NCBI GenBank assembly: GCA_026826555.1
Contig: JAKSZT010033739.1
Span: 495,354-559,353, forward strand
Direction of reading: 5' to 3'
DNA: 64,000 bases
Origin: Tolypeutes matacus
Lineage: Eukaryota; Chordata; Mammalia; Cingulata; Chlamyphoridae
Below the pieces are notes generated by a model. The model was not told the origin of the DNA. It made no database searches and saw only the letters and a program-made list of their open reading frames with translations. A program made the translations under genes and the position numbers. Shown piece by piece: positions 46,860 through 59,009 of this stretch; position 1 is the first letter of the stretch; each line of letters starts with the position of its first letter.

Positions 46860-48930
46860 AATGAATTCACAGTGTTCTATGGAATTTAGGCTTGCCAGAA
46901 AAATCACTTATGCAATTTCCTTAGAGGGAATCTATTTTATTTATATGTTTATATTCCCTGTTCTATATGTTTCTTGGAGATCCCTTACAAATAAACTTAT
47001 CCAGATATTGATAGTAATATAATCAATATTTAACATTTCTTGTCCTAAAAATAGATACCTATAATTAAACCTTGAGAAGAGCTCACACTAGCAAACCAAT
47101 TTACTCAACCACAAACACCTTCAACCAAACCCTAAACAGTTTTTCTCTCCCAACATTCATGGTGGAGAAATATGGAGGAAATTCTGTTTGCTCATATACA
47201 GTCAATGCTATTGTGTCTCCTCCAATACCAGGTGCCCACACTTCCTGGTGAGCACTGAACAATTTCAAATATGGCATCTTGAAGGATGTTGTCAGCATGT
47301 GGTACCAGTGAACACTTTCAACTTTACTTTCTCATCAGCAGGCAGTTGAGTCAGTAAGGAGGAGGTTACCTCCCCCCACCTCTGACACACATGCAGCAGC
47401 ACCTAGGCTGTTCAGATTCATAGTTTAAGAAGAACAGAAATTCCTGGCACCAGATGCTCCTGAGCAGGAGTGTCTGTGTTTGTGTGAACTAAGTTTGACA
47501 TGAAATAAGTTCACAAAGCAGAGCCTCCACCTCTAAAGAGACATGCAAATGACACTTCACCCTGCTGCTCTTCACACAGTCATGTGTGAATTCCAACTGA
47601 CCCTCTGAGGGAGGGAAGATGTGGCTCCAATAAAAACTTTCTTTCCATGAGGAAGGAAGGATGTGCTTGTGAAAGTGTTGACTGGATCTGTTCACATAGG
47701 ATCCACCTCCTTAAAGGACATTGACCATGCTGTGAAGTTTCCTGTTGGCTATAGAGCCATAATTTCTTGATCAGAGAGCCAACTGTCAAGGACACTGCCA
47801 TAATCCCAAAAATAATGACTGCTTCTTTTTTAAAAGTCACATGCCGTGAAGAAGGACCATGCTATTCTGAAAAAATTGTTCTAAGAAGGTAGACTCTAGC
47901 TCCCCAAAGTAACATGAAGGTCCTTTTATATAGTCTCTTCCCTAACACATGTTATTCTTTCACCATTTCTCACTTATTTCATCAAAAACATATGTCAAGA
48001 ACTGAAAAAGAAATGAGTAAAACATGATTTTATTCTCATGATAAGCTTATAAACTTCTTGCAGGGGAAACATATGAAAATTTTTCTTTTGATTTAGAGTT
48101 GGCTAAAGATATTACATGTGCATACACATACATAAAGATATTACATGTGCACACACATATATAAAATGGACTCAATAATCAAATCCCCTGATACCCATTA
48201 CTTCAGTACACCTTTAGCCATCTTTACTTTGAGTTCTTATTCTCTTGACTGTTAGTTGGTTACCCTTTCCTGGGTATAAGTGGATTGTACAAATCAACCT
48301 TTGCTAAGATGTTTCTTATCATTATTACTGTGTTTCCTTCTATATTAATATAAAAACAACTTTTTGTCCTTTGTTTTTGCTTAGAACCAGAAGATTCAAT
48401 AAAACATACAGATTAATATAGTACTGGATGCCCATCTAATGAATTTACAAACCAAGTAATCTGGCCCCAGATTGGACACCCCAGTTTTTATTCTCATGTC
48501 CCATACTGGAAGCTATGTAATAAAGAAAATTGAGAAGGTTGAAAATAATCAGCTTGACTTTTTCTTGCTTGGAGACCAGGAAACCATTGATGGAATTACC
48601 CAGTGCATGAGCTATGAATTAATACTCAATTGGGCAAATTGTCTTTCCAAGTGCTTTGATATGCAATGGTTCACTAAATGTGAGAATGTGATTTTTCTCT
48701 TGTCTGTTCTGTTTTTTATCTAACGTTTTGGATTTGGGGTATTGAAGTCTACTGGCAATGGTTACATAGTTGAAATTGTTGGCTCTTTAGCCCAATAATA
48801 TTGATTAAGTAATTCCTACACATCTAGAATATATAGTGTATGCACTTCCTGAAATTTTCAACTTTCTTTGAGCCCTTGTGTCTATTGACCCAGGGATACC
48901 ACCACATGGAGTCTGAAAAAGCACATAATC
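46860..48930. other. No gene recognised; one isolated octamer
   Basis: No coding family or named repeat is recognisable. ATGCAAAT at 47543-47550 is a perfect plus-strand octamer. It has no VH leader I can recognise within 200 bp downstream, so it may be chance or the promoter relic of a lost V segment. Confidence 0.4.
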
Positions 48931-48945
48931 AAAGGATACTCCTCA

Positions 48946-49132
48946 GGAAGCAGCTGTGGCTCAATTAGTAGGGCTCCCGTTTACCATATGGGAGGCCCCG
49001 GGCCCGGTTCCCGGGGCCTCCTGGTGAAGGCAAGCCCGCCCGCATGGCGTGGTTAGCTGACCCAGCAAGCACAAGCAGCAAGGGGGGGGGGGATAAATGA
49101 ATAAATAAATAAAATCTTTTTTTCAAAAAAGA
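48946..49132 (+). mobile_element. DAS-type SINE, short form, plus strand, young
   Basis: Begins GGAAGCAGCTGTGGCTCAAT, has A-box-like TGGCTCAATTAG and B-box-like GGTTCCCGGGGCC regions, then a G run (49082-49092) and an AATA-repeat tail. A perfect 15-bp duplication AAAGGATACTCCTCA flanks it (48931-48945 and 49133-49147). The high GC content and perfect duplication suggest a recent insertion. Confidence 0.95.
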
Positions 49133-49149
49133 AAAGGATACTCCTCATG

Positions 49150-49900
49150 TCCAGGGCACAGTCAGTATGTATATACATTGAATTATGCTATCGATTTGGC
49201 TCTTATATAAAAGAAAATGGTGGAACATCTATATAATGAAACTATCAAACCATTGTAAGATTAATTGGCTTTATTAACTTTTAGGCAAATCAGTTTTCAC
49301 TACAATGAATATTATGAGAAATAAAAGGGCATATTTCCTAGGGATAATTTGTCAGTTTATCAAGAACAATACAGTACCAATTGCATATGATACTAATAAT
49401 AACACTTTAAAATACATGAAAGAAAAAAATGGACAGTTCTTTAAGAATGAGTGAAATTTAAAATTATAGTTAGAAATCCCATTTTCTCAATAATCAATAG
49501 AAGATTAGATTATAAATTATAATCTAATTATAATATATAAGGTTTGAACAACATTTTTGATAGATTTGACCTCATTGGCATTGTGGAAATAAAAGAAGAA
49601 TACTCAAATGATAACAAGCTGAGGCTGTTTATTCAGGCCTTGGCACCTGTAGTCAGCCACTACCACTTTTAGTTGGCAAGACTTTCTTCTATGAAATGGA
49701 TTAAATTAGCATTTTCATGATATAATGTAATATACCTATTGACAATAATTATTTACTGTTGTATTAACCTTTTAATGGATGTTATAAAAATTACAATAAG
49801 CATTTTAAATTCATCTCATTCTACCCTTAATATTTTAAATCACTTTGTGTATGTATAAAGACACTAGGACAGCACATTTCCAAATCCTCCCTTTCCTCCC
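49150..49900. other. No gene recognised
   Basis: AT-rich sequence without identifiable frames, RNA genes or repeat family. Confidence 0.5.
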
Positions 49901-51240
49901 TTGTGGACTTGTTTTCTTCTAATGTCTTTTATGTGTTATAACATACAGAGGATAATTACCACTTTTACTGCATTAAATGGTAAACTATAAATCAATTAAC
50001 AGGAGAAAATATTAAATTTCACCTCCATTTATTTAAATTTTGCACTCTTTTTACATATCTTCAAATTTCTGATATACAGAATACTCATTTCTGAAAAACA
50101 CCTTGACGCATTTATCAAAGGGTGGTATGCTAGGAAGAAATTCTTCCAGTATCTGCCTATCTGAGCCATTCCAATGTAAAGGTTCTTTCACTGGGTGTAG
50201 AAAGCTGGGTTATTTTACTTTTTCTTTCCTAATTAAAGTTTTCTTTCCATCTTGTTTCCATGGTTTTGATGACCAGTCACTTGTAATTAGTTTTCTTTTT
50301 CTTCTGTTAGTAGTAAATCATCATCTACAGCTATTGGTTCTCTTCAACATTTAATCTTTGTATGTCAGCAGTTTTAGTATATTACATATCACTCTCTGAC
50401 TCTCTCTCTGTTTATTACATTTGAGGCTATATGAGAATCTTGAATCTGTAATTTGGTGTCTGTCTCTAAATTTAGAAAAATTTTGATCAATATCCCATCA
50501 AGTGTTTCTTTTCTCTGATTCTTTATTTTTTATTCTTTTGGCTCTCTGACTATACCTTCATTAAACTATGTGATATTGACCCACAGTTCTAAGGTGATCT
50601 ACTCTCTTTTACCAAGTTTCAAATTTTTACTTTGTTTCCATTTAGATAATGTATATTGAGCTAAGTTCTTTTTTATGTTTTTATTTTGTGGCATATGTGT
50701 TAAATCTCCTGAGGAGAGCATTATTCATTACTGTTCATGTGTTGCTTTTCTGTGTTGTTTGTGCTTGTATTTAATTCCTTTTAATAAGTGCAATGTTTCT
50801 GTTGAAATTGCCTATCTAATCTGGTCATCTGTCTACCTTTTCTCTTTTAATTAAGATTTTAACATATTAATGATAATTGCATTAAATTCTTTGTTTTATA
50901 CTTCAATTCCAATATTTAGGGTCACATATTAAACTCATTCTATTATTTTGTCCATCTTGATTTCTCTCCTGGATTTTTACTTTCCCAAATATTTTTGTGG
51001 AATGCAAGCAATAGTAGAAATTATTGTATTATTTTATTTTTCTTTCTTATTAATTTTTATTACTTTTTTTTTTTCTGCTTATGTGATCAGACACTACATT
51101 CTTCAGTGCCTTTTCTGTGGGTGTTTTTGTGAATCTAGTGAAAGTTTATTTGGAGTTTATTGTTACCATGTGTACCTGAGTTGAATTTTTTTTTTCTGCT
51201 GTGGCACAAGAAATATTACTTTCTTCTAGTGATACCTTGT
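49900..51240 (-). repeat. Old L1/HAL1-like ORF1 relic, minus strand
   Basis: T-rich sequence. TCCATGGTTTTGATGACCAGTC near 50257 corresponds to the ORF1 ETMEA-coding segment seen at 26.41 kb (CTCCATGGTTTCAGATGAG). Further stretches near 50490-50570 and 50640-50680 fit ORF1 and its upstream sequence in old L1 or HAL1 copies. No frame survives. Confidence 0.45.
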
Positions 51241-51689
51241 TTTGTTTCCCTGCTTGGCTTGCAATCAGTTACTTGTGCCCTATAAGCTGAAAGCTGCCAT
51301 CATGTTTTCTAATGGTAGTCAGAGTGGTGGAGGAGGATGAGCTAATGGGGAGCCTTCCCTGATCAACTGACTGAGCCTTATTCTTAACCTTGCCTTGTGA
51401 AGCTAAGTCTGGGGAGTGGCTGTACATGTGTCCCTTTCCAGAACAGAAGCAGATCTGGAGCTAAAATGAATTACTGTTCCCAAGTCTTAAGTGCTGTTTT
51501 TCCCATCTCTTCCCTCCCACAGTGGTTATGGTTTTCCTTCCTGCAGAGTCCTCTGCTACTTGTCCTGGTGCCCTTCCCTGAACATAAGGCTTTTATTCCT
51601 GAGGCAAGACACAGGAGGGGTGATAGAGGATTGGGGTAGAATCTATTCCCTTCTCAGTTTCTAGGGGGTTTACCTTGCCCACAGGATAC

Positions 51690-51813
51690 AGGTTGTGATA
51701 GAGTTTAGTACACTGTGTCTGTTAATGGTCAGTGTGAGAGGTGAGGACATGGCCATGAATTACTGTCTGAGGCACACAGGGAGAGGAAGGCAGGGTGAGC
51801 ACAGACTGACATC
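51690..51813 (+). pseudogene. VH framework-3 relic with RSS (VH3-like)
   Basis: The frame from 51695 reads FSTLCLLMVSVRGEDMAMNY followed by CLR, a recognisable FR3 end (family form [20 protein letters not shown]). The heptamer-like CACAGGG (51775-51781) is followed by an exactly 23-bp spacer and a poor nonamer ACTGACATC (51805-51813). The LLM-V-S-VRGED pattern resembles clan III (VH3) more than the IGHV4-like genes here. FR1 to CDR2 are not recognisable upstream. Confidence 0.75.
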
Positions 51814-51814
51814 C

Positions 51815-53030
51815 TCCCTGTACTATGACCTCCAGGGAATGCTCAGGACCCCACAGATCCAGGATCATTTGAGGACAAAGACAAGAGAGGGTTTGTTTTA
51901 CATGGGGAGTTTCCTTTAAAGGTCTGCATTCCCCCTTCTCCCCAGTAACCAGTTGTTCTGATCAGTGGTCAGTGTCTCTGAGGACACCTGGAAAGTCCAT
52001 GAGCTGAGAGCAGAGTAATCAGTTAGGTGCCCATGGGCTATGTTGTAACCCACAGGAGCCTGGCAAGGGGATGCAGAGCTGGCCAGCTACCACAGCCATA
52101 TTGATCACAACTGTAGCTCAGCTGTACAGACCAGGATGCCTGCCAAGGAAAGTTCCAGCTGCCACCTACAACCAACAACACAAATACTCAGGGCCAGAGA
52201 GGGGACCCATAGTGCAGGGAAGTCAGAAGGAGCCCAGGCCCTCAGATCCCTGCAGGGTCAGTAGGACTGACCCTGGTGTCCTGAGGAGCACTGAGCCCAG
52301 GGCCTGGTGCAGGAGCAGATGCACAGGCAGGATCAGGAATTACTCAGGAACACAGAGTCCAGGGGCCAGGACCAAGGGCAGATGAGGAGGACCTAGGACC
52401 ACTGAGGACCAGGGCCAGATTAAGAGGCAGGTGGATTGTAAGGATAAGGGACCTTCCTTGCAGCATCTGGGTTTTCTTCTCATGACTTCTCTGTTCAGCT
52501 TTATGGGAAGGCTCTGTTTTTGCCCCTGATATGCTTTTTTAGCATAGAGAATTGATGGAATTTCATTAAAACACTTCTATTTGGGAAATTCCATTGATAA
52601 TTAATATCTATAAAGTTATGTGAAACAAACATATGCAGAGAAGTTCATTCACCTGAACTGATTTAATGAAATGTCAATGTCACGATGAATTCAGAAAACA
52701 AGGAGATGTGAAAATAAGTTTTCAATGATAATTGCAATTTGACCCTCAGCACAGCGTTCAAATAGTGACATAATTTATTCCATATGTGGATTTGGTTTCT
52801 TCCCCTCAACTTCCCCTCACAGCACTTCCTCCCATGGACACTCTGAAAGCCTCATGCACCAGGCCCTAAACTTGGCACATCCCATATGATGTTCTCCTTA
52901 ATGCTCTAATCCTGCCATAATCACAGGTGACTTTACTGTCCAGGCCAAGTCCTTTCACTTCATGGTGCTGCTTCAGCCACAAAGAACATGACTAGTGATG
53001 AAGTTCTTAACAAATTTATTATTAAATTAA
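51815..53030. other. VH 3' flank then unassigned sequence
   Basis: GGAATGCTCAGGACCCCACAG near 51837 and the repeated AGGACC/CAGGGCC phrases to about 52440 recall VH 3' flanks. A 104-codon frame at 52071 shows no family features. Nothing recognisable follows up to 53.03 kb. Confidence 0.45.
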
Positions 53031-53139
53031 CACCTGATGTTATTAAATTGCCAGTTTGTAATATGTTGTATTCAAGTGACCTCTATGATATGATGAAGTA
53101 GAAAGAGACATTAAGAGATAAGAGAAGGTACATCACTCA

Positions 53140-53225
53140 GTGCTCAGGTGAGGAGACTGAGGGTGAGCAGGGATGACCTTCCTCAGCTGCACTGATGTGA
53201 CAAGTCAGGGACAAGACCAAGTCAG
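53140..53225 (-). repeat. MIR-like relic (copy 3 of 3)
   Basis: GGTGAGGAGACTGAGGGTGAG and GATGTGACAAGTCAGGGACA match the same MIR-derived flank as at 36.17 and 42.33 kb. Confidence 0.55.
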
Positions 53226-53770
53226 GTATTCCCTGGGCAAATCTGGTGTCCAAGGTGAGGTCACATACAGGTCCTTTCTGATGTCCATGGAGAGTATTGC
53301 TAATAATGACAGTAGTGGAAATTTTTATCAGCACTGACAACTTAGTAAAATTAAAATCTTGAAGCTACTAGTGAGGAATGACATCAGGAAAATGGAAAAG
53401 TGACACCAAACACCCTACCCATACTGATAGTTAAAAATTCAACCAGAATCCATTATAGCCAACAGTGTCAGGGAATACATACATACAATACATTCCATTT
53501 TTTATTCCATAGGTGTATATACACACACACACATATATCCATATATAATGGCTGGGGTGGTGGCACAATGATCATATTCCAAAGCCATGCTTGATCCTTG
53601 GCTGCATCAGAATCTCAGGCCAGCTAATTCAACACATTTCCTGCTGAAAGCAAATGAAACTGGGCTGGGTGAGGGGGTACCCCCAAGAGAGGACAACATC
53701 TTCCTCCCAAGACACCCCTAAGAAAAGGGCCTTCCTTCATCTCCTTTTAATTTATATAGTTACCTCTCAG

Positions 53771-53778
53771 ATGCAAAT
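53771..53778 (+). promoter_or_regulatory. Octamer of pseudogene A2
   Basis: Perfect ATGCAAAT in sense orientation, 102 bp upstream of the leader start position. This is the Oct-binding element of immunoglobulin V promoters. Confidence 0.88.
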
Positions 53779-53872
53779 CACCACATAGGCTTACAGATGG
53801 AACCACTTTTAAGTAAAGCACAGATTGATTTAAATTTAGGTTGCAAGCTTCACGGACCTCAACTACAAGAAC

Positions 53873-54306
53873 ATAAAAGCTTTGTGGCTTTTCTTCTTTC
53901 CGATGGCAGCTCCTAAATGTGATTTTCTCAGGAATTCAGACAATAAGGTAATGTGGATGCTGCATCTGAACCCATGAATCAATGTGGTTCTCCTTGTCCT
54001 CAGGTGTCCTGTTCCAGGTGCAGCTGCAGGAGTCAGGACCTGGCCTGGTGAAGCCCTCACAGACCCTGTCCCTCATCTGTTCTGTCTCTGGATTCTCTTA
54101 ACTGGGTATACTGTTAACTGGATCAACCAGGCTCCAGGAGAGGGGCTGGAGTGGGTCGGCAGGATAATTAGTATTGGAAGCACAAACTATAGCCCAAATC
54201 TTCAGCCCTGACTCAGCATCACCAGGGACACCTCCAAAAATGAAGTTTATTTAAGGCTGAATCACCTGAGAGTTGAGGCTATGACCATGTATTACTGTGC
54301 AAGATA
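53873..54306 (+). pseudogene. IGHV4-like (pseudogene): IGHV4-like (clan II) heavy-chain V pseudogene A2
   Basis: Leader exon 53873-53918 reads KALWLFFFPMAAPK after ATA in place of ATG. No in-frame ATG precedes it before a TAG. The donor is GT but weak (GTGATTT). The acceptor CAG at 54001-54003 is intact. FR1 from 54015 reads [20 protein letters not shown] with the first Cys and SVSGFS, then TAA at 54099 in CDR1 and a 1-bp deletion. The restored frame continues through a [16 protein letters not shown]2 and a CDR2 with [13 protein letters not shown] at 54209 then breaks FR3, which ends MTMYYCAR. Same subfamily as A1, about 17.0 kb to its right. Confidence 0.94.
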
Positions 54307-54345
54307 CACAGTGAGAGGAAGTCAAAGTGAGCCCAGATACAAACC
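54307..54345 (+). promoter_or_regulatory. RSS of A2, well preserved
   Basis: Perfect heptamer CACAGTG (54307-54313), 23-bp spacer, nonamer ATACAAACC (54337-54345). It could in principle be cut by RAG even though the V exon is dead. Confidence 0.95.
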
Positions 54346-54769
54346 ACGACTCAGGGCATAGGAGAGGGCTGGCTGCTTAAATATTAGTGACCACCAGGGG
54401 GGTGGTTAGGGGACAACCTCAGTAGCAGATGCATGGGACAGTTGGTGACAAGTTTTCTGGCCTTGCCCAGGGTTCCCTCTTCTTGCTTCAAACATGAAAC
54501 TCCCAGAGAACAGCCATTGTAACTTTTCTAAGCAGTGCCCTAATGTATGCAAGATTCAATCTGAGAAATTTTTTCAGTGTTACTATCTCTGTTTAAATAC
54601 AATATACATAAATATTATTTTAACATTATATGTTATATGTGAAGCAGTTAAGGTTACCATAAAGAACTTGCCACACTCCCTAATTGTCCCCAACACCCAT
54701 AGTGTTCTAAAGGCAGAGCTTGCCTGACAGAAATTACAGTGATGTAGACCTACTCAGATGTGTGCTTGG

Positions 54770-55106
54770 ACCTCATAGCCCAGCACATCCTGGGAAGCTG
54801 AGCATGACTAAACTGCCTCCACCCTGCCCTGCATCTCTGTGTGGGGAGCAGTTTTCTCATTTTGCATCTTGTGTCTAGGGAATGACTGTTCCTATTTCCA
54901 ATTGGGAAGGTCCAAGTTCACCTATGGTTCCAGACCAAGGGCCCCTGAAGCCTTCCTGGTTCCTTACCTGCTGTAATATCAGATGTAAATTTCCTGGGTA
55001 AAGGCTAGGGTATAAGAAAATGGACTTTGTTGTGAATACTATCCAAGTTTTCCCTGCCCCTTCTCCTTATGCAGCAAATGGCCTAGCATGTATTTCTGCA
55101 CTTCCC
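54770..55106 (+). pseudogene. Highly degenerate VH relic (relic 3)
   Basis: The 5' flank matches relics 1 and 2 (GCATCTTGTGTCTAGGGAAT near 54865). An FR1-like stretch begins at 54913 (CAAGTTCACCTATGG, later CCTGAAGCCTTCCTGG). A possible FR3 end lies near 55080-55105 (GCATGTATTTCTGCAC). No frame is open. Confidence 0.6.
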
Positions 55107-55109
55107 TAG

Positions 55110-55550
55110 GGAACAATATCTTTTTCCCAGTTGTTTCTTCTCAAGCTGCAGAGTTATTTCTACCAGAGTCTTCATCTTCCTATTTCAGTCATTCAATTCC
55201 TTTTTCCTTAATTCAGTCCTCAGTGAGGAGATGGGAGGTGGTTCTGGATGTATTTTCCATGGTGGCCTCTGTTTCTTCTTTCTTTCTATTGGATCCCAAC
55301 AGTGGCCATAGAATACAGGTTTTTATTGCTTTCCACATGCAGGTTAATTCATTGTTCTGTAGTGGAGCTAGGGAGGGTGCTGTCGGTGTATTTCTACAAT
55401 GGATGCTGTCATGCTCCCCAAGTGCCACTTAGGGAGAGGAGTTTTGTTTTCTTTACAAGTTTTGTGCTGTTTATTTCTTTTGACTTTCCCTAATTCTGGA
55501 AGGAATTCATGCAATACAATAATGATCTGGCTCCTTGAAGACTCACTCTT
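55110..55550. other. No gene recognised
   Basis: A 114-codon frame at 55088-55432 lacks signal, domain or family features and overlaps others of similar size. I treat it as chance. Confidence 0.5.
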
Positions 55551-55559
55551 GCAAATTTA

Positions 55560-57310
55560 CCAATAGGTAAATATGACTTTATCAAAATTAATAAATAGTG
55601 ATTTAAGGGAATCAACATTGTATATAAATATAGAACCCATAGAGTGGGAGAAAACATATATAAATCATAGATTTAATAATGGACTTGTATCAAGAATTTC
55701 TTAATTACTTACATTTCAATCATACGGCAAAAAGATGTACAAATGGTTAAGTAAATGAAAAATATTGTTGCATTCTTTGTAATCATGGAAATATAAATCA
55801 AAACTACAATGCAAAACCATTTAGCTCCCACAAGGAGAGGTAGAATAAAAAATAAGGATAACCACAAGTATTCGAGAGGATGTGGGGAAATAGAACCCTA
55901 TGACAATGTTGCTGGGATTGATAAATAATCAAGCCTCTTTGAAAAACAAATGTGCAGGGTCTCAGATAATTAAATAAAAATATATCTTTTAAACCTACAA
56001 TGCCATTTCTAGGTATGTACCCCAAAATATTGAAAACAGGGATTCAAGTATATATTTGTAGAGCAGTTTTCCTCTCAATTAGAAACAGTGCGGGCATCAC
56101 CATCCCCAAATCCTCAAGATTGAAAAATGAACAATAGACTAAAGTAGACATTATTAATCTATTATAAATTTATTATTTTTCTAGCAATGGAAGAACTTTT
56201 GGCATTCATATAAAAGCAGTGGCCACCAGATGTTCTGAGAGATGGGAGAGAGAATAGGTATAATATGGGGACATTTGGGGGACATTGGAGTTGTCCTGCA
56301 TGACAGGATACAACCATTGTATATTTTGTCATAACCTACAAAATTATGTGGGAAAGAGTGTAAACTATAATATAAACTGTAACCCATGGATAGTAGTAAT
56401 GCTTCAATATGTGCTCATCAATTGTAACAAATGCACCATACTAATAAGAAATGTTGTTTAAGTTGGAAAATGTGGGAGAGGGAGGGAGTGGGGTATATGG
56501 GGATCCCTTATATTTTTATATAACCTTTATATTCTCTAAAGCTTCTTTAAAAATAAAAATTGATAAAAAATGAAAGGAAATTATCTTTTAAATCTACAAT
56601 TCCACTTCCAGGTATATAACCCAGAATATCCAAAACAGGAGTCCAAGTATATACTTGTACAGCAAAGCTCATAGCAGCATCATTTACAATATCCAAAAAT
56701 TGTAGGAAATACAAAAATTTCATCAACCGATGAATGGAAAATCAAATGTATACACACAATGGTATATCATTCACTTGCACAAAGGGAAGACATAAAATTC
56801 ATGAAAATTGAAACATAGTTTTGAATTAAATAGTCCAAATAAAAAATGAAAAAGTATTTATGCTTTCACCTACATCAAATCCCTAGAACATGCAAATTCA
56901 TAGACACAGGAAGTAGTTAGGGGTTATCACATTCAGTATGGAATGGGGATGTATTGATATTTGCTATCACATGAATGAACCTTGAAACAATATGATAATT
57001 AAAAGAAGTTAGGCTTGAATTACAATATAATTTATTTCCTGTGATATTAACACCAAGATTAGGGATAAGTATAGAACTATAAGGTAGATTTATTGTTCAT
57101 TGGGGCTAAATGAGAGATAGAAGGAAAGGAGGATGTTAGGTAGAAGGTATGTTTTATTCTTTATAAGGTAATGAAAATATTCTAATATTTTCTCTGTATA
57201 AAACAATAATCATATATTTTTGTATAAAACAATAACCATCTAAAATATATGCTTTAAATGGATGAACTTTATGGTATATGATTTATATCTTAATAAAACT
57301 ATCTTTTAAA
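55560..57310 (+). repeat. Old L1 3' portion, plus strand, with nested insertion
   Basis: ATGGAAATATAAATCAAAACTAC near 55788 and AGAGGATGTGGGGAAATAGAA near 55872 are plus-strand ORF2-end phrases. Sequence continues through ACAGGGATTCAAGTATATA, then (after the nested element) CATAGCAGCATCATTTACAATA near 56670, to the 3' end TATGATTTATATCTTAATAAA near 57278. No frame is open. Confidence 0.72.
56068..56580 (+). mobile_element. L1 3'-UTR-type insertion nested in an older L1
   Basis: Matches 4490-4980 kb module closely (GGAAGAACTTTT, TAATATGGGGACATTT, CTTCAATATGTGCTCATCAATTGTAACAAATG) and ends in an A-rich stretch. About 80 bp of host L1 sequence occurs on both sides (55981-56061 and 56581-56660). 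Confidence 0.7.
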
Positions 57311-57319
57311 TAAAGAACA

Positions 57320-58980
57320 ATAATTGTTCCTTGGGAGAAGGGGATGGGTGGGAGGCAAAAATTATAATGAGTGAAAACTCTTGGGAGTTCACTATTGGGG
57401 TGGTGGTGATGGTTACTCAAGTGTACATGTATGTATATAATTACCCAATGTAATACTTAAATATGTGATGATTACCAAATGTCCACTATGCTTCAATAAT
57501 GCTGACATAAATAAACAAATTGATAGGATGGAGAGTTAGAAACAACACCCCAGTGACTCCTGCTTGGCCATCTCTCTCTTTCCCCAGAGCCAGCAGGCTA
57601 TTCCAACTGTCCCAGTTCCATCTTAGTGGGATCTGCTTTATAAATTGGCTCTGTGTCTCTAGCTCCTTTCTTGACTCCAACTCCACCTGTTTGCTAGACA
57701 TCTGATTTATGGCCTGCCTAAACCTCCTGCCTTCCACATTCTCATCAGGTTTTTGAAGGTTTTGCTGCCGTTTTTACACAAACCTTCATTATGTTAATCA
57801 TAGCCAGTGTGTTTTAATTCCTCAGTGTCACAGGAAACATTCCTCACGTTCATCTCTATTAATACCTCCTTGAACATGAATCAGAAAATAGAAGGACAGC
57901 CCCTAGCACCCATCACTGGACACACCATTGCCCAAAGGCCTTTCCCATGTTTACAATATCATATGTATGATATTTTCAATCCTCTGAATGGCATTTTGCA
58001 AAAGAGAACTGTCTGTGTGTGTGAGTGTGTGATGAGAGAGAGAGAAGTGACACAGACTTATTGTGTAAGGCATCCTTCCCACACATTCCTATTGTTCCCC
58101 TTCCTCCTGAGATCAGAGTTAACATACATTCCAGTCCTGAGATATCAGGGAAGTTCATATGATGGATGATGCCAAATGGAAAGTGCACAGCTATAACCTA
58201 TGCTGCTTACAGGCCTGGTCAATTAGAATGCACTCTACCTGGATTCCCACATAATATTCCACTCTGTACCTACATTTATTTCCTCCAGTTGAGGATGCCA
58301 TATTACAAATTGGTAGGTATCTGGGTCCCTAGTTGTTGCGTGAATCAGATGTCACTCCTTAGCGGACTTCACTCCTGAACAACTTGCAATTGTAAGTGAG
58401 CAAGCTATGGAATTTTCTTATTATACATTTATTATAGATATTTCTGGGGTTGTTTGATATAATAGTTGTAGAATTCTGATAGAGTTGGACACATTTAGTT
58501 GGGTAATTTGAACACTGTAGAACAAGGCTGAAGGTTTATGAAGCAAGCTGAAAGCCAATACAGAGGATAACCTTCAAACTTTAAAGCCAACAGTTGTGCT
58601 TTGTCAGACCTGGGAAATGTAGAAACAAGATACTTAGGAATTGGTAAACTTGCCAGCTCTCAAGACAGGTCTGAAGTTTAAAAGTTAATTAATGATTACT
58701 TCCTGCTTACCATAGTGTCTGACTCAGAGGAAGTTTTGTATAAAATCTATTGCTGTTAATATCTCTGGATTAGACAACTAGGCATTTGTGAAAACAGGCA
58801 GGTTGTATAGAAAAGTTAGGCCTGTGCACAAGGAAATTAAATAAAGACAGAGAAAATTTTAAGAATATAGATTTTATTGTCTATGCTCATGTTTGCTTCC
58901 ATTGTGTTTGCCAAGAAAGCCCATAGAGAAGCCTAGGGCCATTGTTGATGACACTGACCTTGTGCTGGACAAATGGAAGA
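57320..58980. other. No gene recognised
   Basis: Mixed sequence with short TG/AG runs (about 58010-58045). The frames of 60-120 codons present show no recognisable features. It ends where paralogy with the 39.7 kb TG-rich tract begins. Confidence 0.45.
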
Positions 58981-59009
58981 GGGAAAGTCAGGTTCAGTAT
59001 TGAAAAATT

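Noticed and set aside
48946..49020. A functional tRNA gene
   Set aside because: The tRNA-like head has A- and B-box similarity but no cloverleaf I can complete. It is followed by a SINE body and tail with a target duplication.
52071..52385. 104-codon frame in a GC-rich stretch
   Set aside because: Repetitive CAGG/AGGACC composition keeps it open; no signal, domain or family feature. It looks like VH 3'-flank-derived sequence.
57807..58169. 120-codon plus-strand frame
   Set aside because: Contains low-complexity TG/AG-derived residues and no recognisable domain; overlapped by similar-sized frames on the other strand.
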